A stretch of 64,000 nucleotides of DNA from Halonatronomonas betaini (lineage in GTDB: Bacteria > Bacillota > Halanaerobiia > Halanaerobiales > Halarsenatibacteraceae), in the NCBI RefSeq assembly GCF_015666175.1, contig NZ_JADPIE010000002.1, positions 372,001-436,000 on the forward strand, read 5' to 3'. Below the pieces are notes generated by a model, which was given only the letters and a program-made list of their open reading frames with translations, was not told the origin of the DNA and made no database searches. Shown here piece by piece: positions 34,853-44,143 of this stretch. How positions within the stretch are numbered: the first letter of the stretch is position 1; every line of letters starts with the position of its first letter. A program made the translations under genes and the position numbers.

Positions 34853-37180
34853 TCAGTTAACTAAATCCTGAATATGTTTCACTGATTCTTCAGTCATAAA
34901 CCTGGAAAAAGCCCGCTTCTCATCCAATAAATCCATCAGATTATCTTTATATTTTTCCTCAGAATTACTATCAGCAGCCTGGCCAGGTCGAATCCAGTAA
35001 TAACGTCTATCACTGCTAAAGATATCAATATAACCTTTGCTCTCTAAATACCTCAAGCCAAGCTCAACAGTCTCTTCTAGCTGAACAGTCAAAACAGTTA
35101 ACCTAAATAAATCTATTCTGGCCCGGCCATCCTTATTTAAGCTCCCCTTTAAAATTCCAGCAAGCTGCTGAATAAACTTCTTCTCCCGGCGCTGCTCAGC
35201 CCTGGAGTAAGCAAGATATACCTGGGTAGCACCAGTTACCGAGATCATTTCCTTAAATATTTCAAATGATGGCGGCAATGTCAGAATAACAAACTTATCA
35301 GCCGCCCTGTGTTGATACCTGTCTATAACAGGTTCTAACTCTATCTGGCCAAATCCTTCTCTATAATAAACTACTTTATCTTCAGAATCAAATTTTAGCT
35401 TATTCCGATCCCTGCCCCGCCAGTCAATCAAATCAATTCCCTTGCCGGTGCTTTTAGAAATATCATCACCTTTTGAATCAGACTCAACTTCTCTATACTC
35501 CAGCACCTTCAATCTAATATTATTCTGGCCATTATAATCTGCCTGCTCAAGATTATATATAAGATCAAGCTTACTTCCCTCAGGAATCTCAAAGCTGTCC
35601 TGATAAATAACTGCCTTTTTCCTGATTCCAGATTTTTCAATCACCAGATAGAAAGATTCTGATTCACTAAGCTTCCGCTTATTAACAAGCAGACAATCCC
35701 TGGTCAAAAAAGTAGGTTCAGGATTGCCTCTACCAGTGGGTTCCAGTTGCTTAATACTTTTAAGGCTCTGACTATTAACCCTGGAAAAATCCAGTTCCAG
35801 ATCAACCTCAATAACCTGCTCATCAGCTACAAGATTTAATTTCTCATTCAAAATAACCTCTATCTTCTTATTAAAAAACTTTAAAAACTTCTCCTTCAGT
35901 CTGAAGCCTGCCGCCTCAGAATTACCGCCAAAATCAATCAAGAGATCCTTTGCCTTACTCAGGGCATTATAGATATCAACCCTGGATATAGCCCTGGCCG
36001 AGCCAGCAATAACCTCCTGTTCCTGATTGTAGGTCATTACAATTACAGGAAGCTGATAAATCTCAACCAGTCTTTCAGCAAGTTTACCAGAAACCCCCTG
36101 ATGCCAGTCTTTTTGATAGATAATTATTGGATCATTAACCCTCTTATCTCCAATAATCTCTCTGGCTTCAGTCAGCATCTCCTCTTCCAGTTCAGCTAAT
36201 TCCTCTTTATAAGTAATAAGTTTTTCAGCCAGTTCCTTTAAATTTCCAGAAACTTCAAATTTAAAAAGCTCAACAACCTTCATGGCCCGGGCAACTCTCC
36301 CGGCACTATCAATCAGAGGAATTAACTCACCGGCTAGCTCATTAAAATTATTCCTATCAAATCCAGCTCCTGTCTCAGCCGTCCCAGGCTCTATCTCAGC
36401 CATCAGAGCTTTAAGCCCTTTCCGCCTGGACTCAATCAATTTCCTCTGTGCCTGCTTTAAAAGATAGCGATTCTCGCCAGTTAGAGGCACTGGATCAGCC
36501 ACAGTTGCTAAAGCTACTAAATCCAGATAATCTTCCAGTTCCTCCAGTCTATTTAAACTCCTTAAAGTCTCTCTAACAAAATAATAAACCAGGCCAGCTC
36601 CAGTTAAATTATAGGCCTGATGATTCTCTGGCAACCTCCTGGTCGTAACAATAAAATTAGCAGCCGGTTCCTCTTCAGGCAGGGCATGATGATCAATCAC
36701 AATCACATCAAGGCCATAACTCCTGGCCAGCTCAATCTCTTCAGCATCAGAGATGCCCAGATCACAGGTAATAATCAGATCAACCTTATTCCTGACCCTT
36801 TCAATTATCTCCTTATTTAAACCATAGCCCTCGGAAATCCTGTCAGGAATATAAAAATCCAGATCAGCCCCTAAACTATTGCAGAGATCAACCAGCATAG
36901 TCGTTGCTGCAATCCCATCAACATCATAATCACCATAAATCAGGATTGACTTCCTCTCCCGAACAGTCTTTAAAAATAGCCTGACAGCCTCCTTTAAAGC
37001 AGGCATCTCCCTGGGATCAGTCAGCTCAAACTCCTTATTTCCTAAAAAAGCCCTGACATCCCCCTGAGTATCAATATTCCTGGCCAGAAGAAGTTTAGCC
37101 AGCAGCCTATCGCCACCGGTCTCCTCTAGGAGCCAGTCCGGTATTTTTCTGTCAGACTGATACCTGTATTTTATCTCCAT
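34853..37180 (-). CDS. recJ: Single-stranded-DNA-specific exonuclease RecJ
   Basis: 775 residues. DHH-phosphoesterase motifs are intact: DYDVDG (84-89), CDLG (139-142), DHH (163-165); the DHHA1 domain shows FGGNSEAAGF. Residues after about 560 form the extra C-terminal domain found in long RecJ proteins. RecJ degrades single strands 5' to 3' in recombination, mismatch and base-excision repair. It is fourth in the operon after the AddB-like, UvrD-like and PD-(D/E)XK genes, 20 bp behind the nuclease. Confidence 0.95.
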   Translation of the reverse strand: MEIKYRYQSDRKIPDWLLEETGGDRLLAKLLLARNIDTQGDVRAFLGNKEFELTDPREMPALKEAVRLFLKTVRERKSILIYGDYDVDGIAATTMLVDLCNSLGADLDFYIPDRISEGYGLNKEIIERVRNKVDLIITCDLGISDAEEIELARSYGLDVIVIDHHALPEEEPAANFIVTTRRLPENHQAYNLTGAGLVYYFVRETLRSLNRLEELEDYLDLVALATVADPVPLTGENRYLLKQAQRKLIESRRKGLKALMAEIEPGTAETGAGFDRNNFNELAGELIPLIDSAGRVARAMKVVELFKFEVSGNLKELAEKLITYKEELAELEEEMLTEAREIIGDKRVNDPIIIYQKDWHQGVSGKLAERLVEIYQLPVIVMTYNQEQEVIAGSARAISRVDIYNALSKAKDLLIDFGGNSEAAGFRLKEKFLKFFNKKIEVILNEKLNLVADEQVIEVDLELDFSRVNSQSLKSIKQLEPTGRGNPEPTFLTRDCLLVNKRKLSESESFYLVIEKSGIRKKAVIYQDSFEIPEGSKLDLIYNLEQADYNGQNNIRLKVLEYREVESDSKGDDISKSTGKGIDLIDWRGRDRNKLKFDSEDKVVYYREGFGQIELEPVIDRYQHRAADKFVILTLPPSFEIFKEMISVTGATQVYLAYSRAEQRREKKFIQQLAGILKGSLNKDGRARIDLFRLTVLTVQLEETVELGLRYLESKGYIDIFSSDRRYYWIRPGQAADSNSEEKYKDNLMDLLDEKRAFSRFMTEESVKHIQDLVN

Positions 37181-37200
37181 AAAGCCTGCCTCCAGCTAAC

Positions 37201-38013
37201 TTAATTATAAAACTTGATCTCCTCCAGCATCTCCCAGTCAAGATCTAAATCCAGGTCATCTTCAACAACCGGGCTCTCCTCAGGCTGCTCACCTTCACAG
37301 ATAGGCCTGTAATTACAGCGATAACATTTGTCCCCAGGAGTTAACTCAGCATATTCAGCGTATTCCAGCTCTAAAATCTCCTCAATAATATTATAAAGAT
37401 AATTCTTATTTTCCTGATGTTGCTTCTTTGAATACTCAATTTCCACTTCAATCTCAGGATAATTAGGATTCCAGTAAATCATCTTTAAATCTCCAGGCTT
37501 AAAATCAGCTGGTAAATACCTTTCACCGACCTCAACCAGGATAAACTGATAGAGAATAGTCTGGATATCCTTTTGATAATAACTGGTCTCTGGCTGATTA
37601 TCTCCAGTCTTCCAGTCATAGATAATAACCTCGCCATTCTCACTATCTATATATAATAAATCAAACTTGGCCATTAAGCGAACTCCGTCCTGATTGTAAC
37701 GGAGCTCATATTCAGGGAGATATCTAATCCCAGCCTCCACTGGCAGATAATCCTTAAGCCTCTCCAGATAGTCTCTGGCTTCAGAACCAGCTTCAACCTT
37801 CTCCTGGGAGCCGATTCCAAGAAAATACCTGTTGGCCAGAGTATGAAATACCTGCCCCCGCTCAATCTGTGCCTGCTGCTTTTCAGTCTTATTATAACCT
37901 GATGGCCAGATTAATTTATCGATATACCGACTTCTAAAATCCAAAGGACAGGTCAGATAGGTCTTAATCGCTGTCTGACTGAAATAAAACTTTTCAAGTT
38001 CCTTAACTGCCAT
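37201..38013 (-). CDS. Stand-alone iron-sulfur PD-(D/E)XK nuclease (AddB/Cas4-like)
   Basis: About 270 residues from ATG 38013, chosen because AGGTGA precedes it; a longer start at 38043 would overlap uvrD by 41 bp. RecB-family motifs are His57 (FHTLANRYF), Asp118 (AKFDLL) and Asp133-Trp-Lys135. Cys22 near the N-terminus and Cys230-x2-Cys233-x5-Cys239 near the C-terminus match the four ligands of the [4Fe-4S] cluster in AddB, Cas4 and Dna2 nucleases. Its stop-start overlap with the helicase gene is 11 bp. Likely the nuclease of the helicase pair upstream. Confidence 0.88.
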   Translation of the reverse strand: MAVKELEKFYFSQTAIKTYLTCPLDFRSRYIDKLIWPSGYNKTEKQQAQIERGQVFHTLANRYFLGIGSQEKVEAGSEARDYLERLKDYLPVEAGIRYLPEYELRYNQDGVRLMAKFDLLYIDSENGEVIIYDWKTGDNQPETSYYQKDIQTILYQFILVEVGERYLPADFKPGDLKMIYWNPNYPEIEVEIEYSKKQHQENKNYLYNIIEEILELEYAEYAELTPGDKCYRCNYRPICEGEQPEESPVVEDDLDLDLDWEMLEEIKFYN

Positions 38014-40318
38014 CTGTCTCACCTGCCTCCCTGATAAATTCACTCAAAACCTCAAAGGCCAGTGCCGGCCTGACATTTCTGGAATAACCACTATCATAGA
38101 TGATCTTCTTATGGGATGTCAAAAGTAGATTCGATTTAGCTCTAGTTATTCCGACATATAATAGCCTCAATTTTTCCGAGATAATATCTATCTTCGCCTC
38201 TTTTAAAGGATCTCCTTTTTCCTTTTTATTTAAATATTCCTCCAGGCTTGCCCTGGCTAAAGCCACTGGATTACTGGCCTTATCCTTTAAATAATAATAT
38301 TCAGATCGGAAACTATCAGTAAAACTTGCAGGAAAATTCTCAGCAGTCAGTCCAGTAATAAAGACTGTATACCATTCCAGCCCTTTGGCCTGATGCAGGG
38401 TACTGATTGTTATCATTCCTGCCTCAGGGTTAAAGCCTTTCCGGTCGGCAATCTTTTTAGCAAACTGCTGATATTGATCAGTAAACTGATTAAAATCCTC
38501 TAAAAGTTCAGCCAGCTTAATTCCTGGCCGCTTATTCAACTCAGATTTAAAGTGAAGGGCAATATTCTGGGCTAAGGCCAGCTCTTCACCGGCAAGTTCT
38601 ACATCCTCAGCCAGCATCAAAACCAGTTCATCTGGAGGCAGAGCCTGACTGGCCTTAAGCCAGTTCTTTAAAAGCCTGATCGTCTCCTTTAAAAACTCCC
38701 TGGACCGGCTATTTAAACCCTTTAACTCCCGGTCTAAAACCCCGTCACCACCAAGAGGATACAACACCTCTTCTGGCTTATTGGCCTTAAAAAACTCCCT
38801 GATCTTATCTTCCTGTAACTTAACGTCCTGCTCACCATTCTCATTAATACTATCAGTCTGGCCCTGGTTTTTATAGCCATCAGCCCGGTCAGACTCACCA
38901 TTGCCAGATTTATTTTCCCTATCAATAAACTCAGGCAAAAATAAATTATAAACAAGTTCAGTAAAATACTCCTCAGACTGGGGACTGGCAATAAAATTCA
39001 ACAGACGATGAAACTTCTCAATAATTAAAATCTCTTCACCAATAAAGCTGCCAGTATTCTGATAATCTACACCCTTACTCTTTAACTTATCAGCAATCTT
39101 TAAAAGCATATAATTGTAAGGAACTAAAATAGCCAGAGTCTTTTCAGGATTATTCTCAGTCTGACGGATAGCCTGGGCAACAATCTTATCCAGCTCCTCT
39201 TCAGAATCTTTAAAGGTATAAGAACCAATCGTATACCCGTCAGTCTCAGGATTAACCAGCACGCCATCCTCATAGACTGGCTTAATATATTTCTCTTCAA
39301 CAGCCTGCCGGCAGCTCTCTGCAGGAAACTCATTAACAATCCATTTAACAAAATAATTGGCCAGCTCAATAATCTCCTCGGTACTTCTGCTGGATTCCAG
39401 CATATAATTAACCTTAACCTGGTCCTTATTATTATATTTTCTGAAAACTTCAGGGTCAGCCAGAGTAAAGGTTGACATAATCGACTGATTAGGGTCCCCA
39501 ACTTTAATTAAATTCCTGCTATCAGCAGCCAGCTTTAAAAGTATCCTGTTCTGAACCAGATTAGAATCCTGGGCCTCATCTTCAAAGATATATCTATATT
39601 TAGACTGAAGCCTTGCTAATAACTCCTGATCTTTATCCAGCAATTTACTGGCCTTAACGATCAGGTCAGTATAATCAAGCATTCCGGCCCGGTTTAAATA
39701 TTTCTGGTATTCAATATATGTAAGAAGTGACCAGTTAAGATACTGATCCTTATTACTGCAGGCTTCCAGGAGCTTACTGGCCTGGTCTATACTTATATCC
39801 TTATATTTAAAATCAGAGATCATCGATTTAATAAATCCAGGCAGGTCCTTGCCCAGCCATTTCTTAACAGCTTTATCATATCCGTAATCTCCATCTTCAT
39901 AATCAAGAAACTGGAGAAGCTCATTCCTGCCAAAATCCAGCCTCTTTAAAATCTGATTCAAAATCCGATGCTGCTCGCCATCATCAATAACCTCAAAATC
40001 ATCAGTTACTAAAATCTCATCTGGCCGCTCATTAATAATCCCATGGGCCAGAGAATGAATCGTCTTAACCTCAAAGTTAGCATTAAGATAACCAGATCTA
40101 TCTAAAAAATCATTGATCTTCTTCCTGAAATTATAGACAGCTGAATTCATATAGGTAACGATCAGAATTTTGCTATCATCAACAAACCCCTCTGAAATCA
40201 ACTCAGCTGCCAGATAGGCCAGAATAGTAGTCTTGCCGGCACCAGGCACAGCAGAAACTGAGAGATATCCTCCCTGATATTCAGCAACCTCCTCCTGACC
40301 TGGCCTCAATTTAATCAT
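38003..40318 (-). CDS. UvrD/AddA-like superfamily 1 DNA helicase
   Basis: 771 residues with a full SF1A motif set: Walker A AVPGAGKTT (23-31), motif II DEAQD (247-251), motif III GDPNQS (274-279), motif V STLHQAKGLEW and motif VI VGITRAK (722-728). The ATPase is therefore predicted active. The C-terminus ends shortly after motif VI and has no fused nuclease, unlike AddA. It follows the AddB-like gene by 15 bp and overlaps the nuclease gene by 11 bp. Confidence 0.93.
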   Translation of the reverse strand: MIKLRPGQEEVAEYQGGYLSVSAVPGAGKTTILAYLAAELISEGFVDDSKILIVTYMNSAVYNFRKKINDFLDRSGYLNANFEVKTIHSLAHGIINERPDEILVTDDFEVIDDGEQHRILNQILKRLDFGRNELLQFLDYEDGDYGYDKAVKKWLGKDLPGFIKSMISDFKYKDISIDQASKLLEACSNKDQYLNWSLLTYIEYQKYLNRAGMLDYTDLIVKASKLLDKDQELLARLQSKYRYIFEDEAQDSNLVQNRILLKLAADSRNLIKVGDPNQSIMSTFTLADPEVFRKYNNKDQVKVNYMLESSRSTEEIIELANYFVKWIVNEFPAESCRQAVEEKYIKPVYEDGVLVNPETDGYTIGSYTFKDSEEELDKIVAQAIRQTENNPEKTLAILVPYNYMLLKIADKLKSKGVDYQNTGSFIGEEILIIEKFHRLLNFIASPQSEEYFTELVYNLFLPEFIDRENKSGNGESDRADGYKNQGQTDSINENGEQDVKLQEDKIREFFKANKPEEVLYPLGGDGVLDRELKGLNSRSREFLKETIRLLKNWLKASQALPPDELVLMLAEDVELAGEELALAQNIALHFKSELNKRPGIKLAELLEDFNQFTDQYQQFAKKIADRKGFNPEAGMITISTLHQAKGLEWYTVFITGLTAENFPASFTDSFRSEYYYLKDKASNPVALARASLEEYLNKKEKGDPLKEAKIDIISEKLRLLYVGITRAKSNLLLTSHKKIIYDSGYSRNVRPALAFEVLSEFIREAGETDGS

Positions 40319-40333
40319 AAAATTCCATCCTTT

Positions 40334-42346
40334 CTAAATAAACCAATCTACCAGCTCCCCTTCCTGCTCAATCCCCCGGCTGTCAAAAAGACTGGTGGCC
40401 AGATAGATCCCCTTGCTACTCTTTCTAATCAGCGAGAGGATATTATCTAAAAGCTGGTCCTGCTTTAAACTTCTATCGATCCGATCATCCCAGTTAGCCT
40501 GCTGATTCCACTGTGGCGAAAGCACATAGGGATTAAGCAACTCCTTGGTAATCCCGGAAAACCAGAACTGGCTGCCAGTATCAAGTAAAAATAGATACTC
40601 GACTGAATCAACCAGAGTCGATGTAATAAATTTATAAGGAGTCGAAACAATCACCTTATCTCTAATCTTTTGCCCTGGCTCATTTAAAATTTCAGCAGCC
40701 AGAGTCCCCTTATTAATCATACTGATAAAATATTTGCCAATCCGATTACCATCAGTAATATTATAAGCCTCAATAATCTCAGCAAATTTATGAAATGACT
40801 TAATTATCTGCCTGCAGGCAATAATCTCCTCCTCATCAGGAGATAGTGGCGCCAAAAACTCAACGAAAACCTGCTGGAAAAAATCTCTAACCTCAATCTC
40901 AGCTTCAATCTTTTCTGCTATCCAGGCCTGAAGCTTATTATATTCCTCAAACCGCTTAAAACCAAGTCTCTCCCTTAATTCCTGCTGATCAATCTCAGGC
41001 AATCTATATTCATTAGCAATAACCCTCTCCGCCAGGATCGCTCCTCTGACCGGGTCTAAATCCAGCAACAAGACAAAGGTCTGCTGCAGTGATGTAAAAT
41101 CAGGCCTGAGCTTCCAAGCAGGATAAACCAGCTGGGCCAGGGTCAAAAGGGCCTGAGAATATGGAATATCTATCAACCTTTTTGACCTGAGCAGATTAAA
41201 AATATCCAGTCCTTCCCTGGCCAGCTTCTCAGTAAAAGTAAATTCCAGCACCTTATCTAAATGGGGAGCAATCACCCCAATATCTCCAGGCTCAACCCCG
41301 GTCTCAACCAGTCGGATAACCTCATCAGCTACCTTGCCTAGCATATCACCTCTAAATTCAGAACTTATCCGCCCCTCAATATACTCACTGCTGTCAGCTA
41401 ACTTCTGAGATCCTTCCAGATTCCTGGCCCCTGACCTATGAATACCGGAACTGGCCTTGACCCTGCCTTTAATTCTCTCAGCAAAATCAACAGCCTCCTG
41501 GGAGGCACCATAAAACTCTGTCAACTCTTCAATCTCAGCCTGATGGAAGAACTTCTTTTCAGCCAGTTTTGGGTTTCCACCAAAAAACCTGTTGATTTTT
41601 CCTTCTGGATTATAGGCCATAAAAGAATCCTGAGTTACCGAAAGCATATACTCTATCAATTTCTGAGCCGCCGGTGGAGTCAATTCAAGTTCATCAACAA
41701 TTAAGTAATCATAGCTCTCTTCAAGCCTCTTTAAATATCTATCAGTCTTTAATAACCTAAAAAACAACTTAATCAATAACGAATAATCTATAACAAAATG
41801 ATCATGACAGCTCTCCCGATACTGATTCATCAATAAAATAGCCTCTTTAAAAATTTTCCCCTTGTCAGTATCATCTGCCGCCCAGTCCAGCAGCCTTGCT
41901 TCCAGCTCGGCCATATTCAGCAGATTTAAAGCAGCCTGATTCAAATTATCAATCAACTGAACCGCAATACTATTTGAAGTCGAATTAAGATTAACAAAGT
42001 AATCCTTCTTATCCCTCCGCTGCTCAACGATCCTGGTCATTATGTAATGAGCCGTCTCGACATTCATAAAATATGGATCAACAGGCAGCCCCTCAATATC
42101 ATAAACCTCAGGCCAGTAGGTCCTGACCTGATCCTGGGCCAGCCCAAAAAAAGTAAAAATATTTAACGGCCCGGACTTTTTAAGCTGAAGGTTATTCTTC
42201 CAATCCCGGACACTGGGGGCATTCTGGAGCAGCACCATAATTCTATCAGTCCCGACCTCTCTGGCCAGCTCCTGATATTTATCTTTTAAAATCGTAGTCT
42301 TCCCGGAACCAGCTGGACCTTTATAAATTTTTAAAATCTGCCCCAC
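40334..42346 (-). CDS. AddB-like helicase-fold ATPase lacking a nuclease domain
   Basis: 670 residues. Walker A GPAGSGKTT (10-18) is intact. A Walker-B-like VDELE (217-221) replaces the DExQ form, and YNPEGKINRFFGG stands where motif III GDxxQSIYRF is expected; the motif VI Arg finger is not recognisable. This pattern, an intact P-loop with a degraded helicase core, resembles AddB. The AddB C-terminal Fe-S nuclease is absent; it may be supplied by the 37201-38013 gene. GGAGGTGGGG precedes the ATG. First gene of the operon. Confidence 0.78.
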   Translation of the reverse strand: MGQILKIYKGPAGSGKTTILKDKYQELAREVGTDRIMVLLQNAPSVRDWKNNLQLKKSGPLNIFTFFGLAQDQVRTYWPEVYDIEGLPVDPYFMNVETAHYIMTRIVEQRRDKKDYFVNLNSTSNSIAVQLIDNLNQAALNLLNMAELEARLLDWAADDTDKGKIFKEAILLMNQYRESCHDHFVIDYSLLIKLFFRLLKTDRYLKRLEESYDYLIVDELELTPPAAQKLIEYMLSVTQDSFMAYNPEGKINRFFGGNPKLAEKKFFHQAEIEELTEFYGASQEAVDFAERIKGRVKASSGIHRSGARNLEGSQKLADSSEYIEGRISSEFRGDMLGKVADEVIRLVETGVEPGDIGVIAPHLDKVLEFTFTEKLAREGLDIFNLLRSKRLIDIPYSQALLTLAQLVYPAWKLRPDFTSLQQTFVLLLDLDPVRGAILAERVIANEYRLPEIDQQELRERLGFKRFEEYNKLQAWIAEKIEAEIEVRDFFQQVFVEFLAPLSPDEEEIIACRQIIKSFHKFAEIIEAYNITDGNRIGKYFISMINKGTLAAEILNEPGQKIRDKVIVSTPYKFITSTLVDSVEYLFLLDTGSQFWFSGITKELLNPYVLSPQWNQQANWDDRIDRSLKQDQLLDNILSLIRKSSKGIYLATSLFDSRGIEQEGELVDWFI

Positions 42347-42389
42347 CTCCTGCCTCTTTTACCTGCATATTTTATATTCTAACATATTT

Positions 42390-42418
42390 AGTATATCAAA
42401 TATTTCCTTATATATAAA
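42390..42418 (-). promoter_or_regulatory. Extended -10 promoter candidate for the DNA repair operon
   Basis: On the minus strand TG-A-TATACT (42398-42390) is an extended -10; the -35 position 17 bp upstream reads TTTATA (42418-42413), a weak match. It would start transcription about 37 bp before the AddB-like ATG, downstream of the ncRNA terminator. Confidence 0.5.
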
Positions 42419-42422
42419 CAAG

Positions 42423-42453
42423 AAAAAACCTGACCGGCATCAGACCGATCAGG
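42423..42453 (-). terminator. Intrinsic terminator of the intergenic RNA
   Basis: CCTGATCGG (42453-42445) pairs with CCGGTCAGG (42437-42429) on the minus strand with one G-U pair and is followed by six Ts. It is 240 bp past the thioredoxin-like stop and 77 bp before the repair operon start codon. Confidence 0.88.
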
Positions 42454-42518
42454 CCTATAATATCACCCTATCCAATATAATTATTCATCAATTTAAATCC
42501 AGATATGATTAATACCTG

Positions 42519-42557
42519 CTCCAGGATTGCTCCGGCTTTCCTCCAGGATTGCTCCGG
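42519..42557. repeat. Two 17-bp direct repeats
   Basis: CTCCAGGATTGCTCCGG occurs at 42519-42535 and 42541-42557 without mismatch, 22 bp apart start to start. Each copy is a small inverted repeat that gives a GNRA-capped hairpin in RNA read from the minus strand. Confidence 0.9.
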
Positions 42558-42689
42558 GACAGGTCCTATCACTACAATAGACTGCGCCAGTATAACAGGA
42601 TATTAAAACCAACCATATCCTGACTAAATCATACCAGAAAAATTTTTCAGTCTATAATAAAATGATAATAGAATGATGCAAAGCAGAAA

Positions 42690-42920
42690 TTATTTTAGCC
42701 ATTTTTTAATTTCATCTCTGGTGGGAACACTGCCTTCACTTACAATTTCGCCATCAATAGTCACTCCAGGTGTTAGCATAATCCCTTTTTCAGCAGCAGA
42801 ATTAATATCATGATCATGGGTTACACTGGCATCAACACCTAATTCCTCAACAACCTCTCTAATCCTCTGTTCTGTAGTGTCACAATTCTTGCAGCCTGAA
42901 CCATAAACAACTATCTCCAT
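42690..42920 (-). CDS. Thioredoxin-like redox-active disulfide protein
   Basis: 76 residues from the second ATG (42920), favoured because GGGAGG lies 9 bases before it. The fold begins MEIVVYGSGCKNCDTTEQ with a CKNC active-site motif, and LTPGVTIDGEIVSEG supplies the cis-proline. This matches the small redox-active disulfide protein family commonly encoded beside DUF318 permeases and ArsR regulators. Last gene of the arsR-permease-thioredoxin operon. Confidence 0.88.
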   Translation of the reverse strand: MEIVVYGSGCKNCDTTEQRIREVVEELGVDASVTHDHDINSAAEKGIMLTPGVTIDGEIVSEGSVPTRDEIKKWLK

Positions 42921-42944
42921 ATTAATCATCCTCCCTGTAAATTA

Positions 42945-44129
42945 TTATATAATAATATTGCCATAGACCATACCGGCAATCGTCGACATAATTACAACTA
43001 AAAGAATAAATACCGATGTCTTCTTTAAACCAAGCACGCTGTGAATAACCAGCATATTCGGCAAACTCAGAGCAGGACCGGCCAACAGTAACGATAAAGC
43101 CGGGCCTTCAGCCATCCCTAATCCCATCAAGCCCTGAAGAATTGGAATCTCTGTCAGGGTTGCAAAATACATAAAGGCAGCAATTATCGAGGCAAATAGG
43201 TTAGAACTTAAATCATTGGCCCCGACAAACCTGGTAATCCACTCCTGGGGAATCAACCCGGCCTCAGTCCCTGGCCGCCCCATCAATATTCCAGCAACTA
43301 AAACACCGGCAAAGAGTAACGGCAGAATCTGTTCAGTAAAGCTCCAGGATTCATCGACCCAGCTCTTTAACTCATCTTTTTTAAACCATTTAACTAAGAT
43401 AATAGCCAGCACCGCCAGCAATCCAAAGGTTACCGGCCATTTAATTTCATAGATAAACTGGCCAAATCCAACTGTCTCTGACGGTTCTGCCCAGGCAGCA
43501 AAAATCAAAATCAAAATCATCACCAGAAAATATATCAGGTTCTGAACAGTAGTCCTATCTTCATCATCGCCATTAGCAGCAGCTCTCCTGGCAGCTGCAG
43601 CAGCCTCAGATTCCTCGTCACCACCTCTATCAAAAATCAAGCCCATCATTACACCAACAATCAGGGCAAAAATAACAGCAAAGACAATCCTGGCCAGTCC
43701 TAACTGCCAGCCTAAAACCCTGGCAGTAAGAATAATTGCCAGCACATTAATCGCCGGCCCTGAATACAAAAAGGCAGTCGCCGGTCCAATCCCGGCACCT
43801 CGTTTGTAAATCCCGGCAAAAAGGGGCAGAACAGTACAGGAACAGACCGATAAAATTGCCCCGGAAACAGAGGCCACTGAATAAGATACCCATTTTTTGG
43901 CCCCGGCCCCAAAATACTTAATTACAGCCTGTTTAGACATAAAGTTGGCTATTGCCCCGGCAACAAAAAAGGCCGGTACCAGGCTATATAATACATGATT
44001 CCTGGCATAATACTGAAGCATATGAAATCCTTCAATAATTGCCTCCTGCAAATCAGCACTCTCTAAAGGCAGAAAATATATAAAAGCAAATCCAATTATA
44101 AATATTCCAAGCTTCTTTTTCTTAGTCAA
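42945..44129 (-). CDS. DUF318/PF03773-family permease
   Basis: 394 residues with about 10 spans. CSCTVLPLFAGIYKRGAGIGPATAFLYSGPAINVLA is the family hallmark, spread over residues 96-131; a charged cytoplasmic loop (about 170-195) divides the two halves. Characterised relatives export organoarsenicals or handle metal ions. Context of an ArsR regulator upstream and a CxxC thioredoxin-like protein downstream supports a metalloid or metal efflux role, but the substrate is unproven. Confidence 0.85.
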   Translation of the reverse strand: MTKKKKLGIFIIGFAFIYFLPLESADLQEAIIEGFHMLQYYARNHVLYSLVPAFFVAGAIANFMSKQAVIKYFGAGAKKWVSYSVASVSGAILSVCSCTVLPLFAGIYKRGAGIGPATAFLYSGPAINVLAIILTARVLGWQLGLARIVFAVIFALIVGVMMGLIFDRGGDEESEAAAAARRAAANGDDEDRTTVQNLIYFLVMILILIFAAWAEPSETVGFGQFIYEIKWPVTFGLLAVLAIILVKWFKKDELKSWVDESWSFTEQILPLLFAGVLVAGILMGRPGTEAGLIPQEWITRFVGANDLSSNLFASIIAAFMYFATLTEIPILQGLMGLGMAEGPALSLLLAGPALSLPNMLVIHSVLGLKKTSVFILLVVIMSTIAGMVYGNIII

Positions 44130-44143
44130 ACTAGCACCTCCAC

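Larger units (their letters stand above)
42423..42647 (-). ncRNA. Candidate structured intergenic RNA, about 225 nt
   Basis: A minus-strand promoter TTGCAT (42681-42676), 16 bp, TATTAT (42659-42654) would start RNA near 42647; the terminator is at 42423-42453. Between them lie a CAGGATAT/ATATCCTG hairpin, a GGAC/GTCC hairpin, and two copies of CCGGAGCAAUCCUGG, each folding into a stem capped by a GCAA tetraloop, then an ACCTG/CAGGT closure around them. No reading frame of note is present. It could also be a long 3' UTR of the thioredoxin-like gene. I do not recognise the RNA class. Confidence 0.45.

Noticed and set aside
37201-38043. Cas4 of a CRISPR system
   Set aside because: The Fe-S nuclease resembles Cas4, but its operon partners are helicases and RecJ and no cas genes or repeats are present.
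42423-42647. 6S RNA
   Set aside because: The 5' and 3' ends do not pair into the long closing stem with a central bubble; local hairpins dominate.
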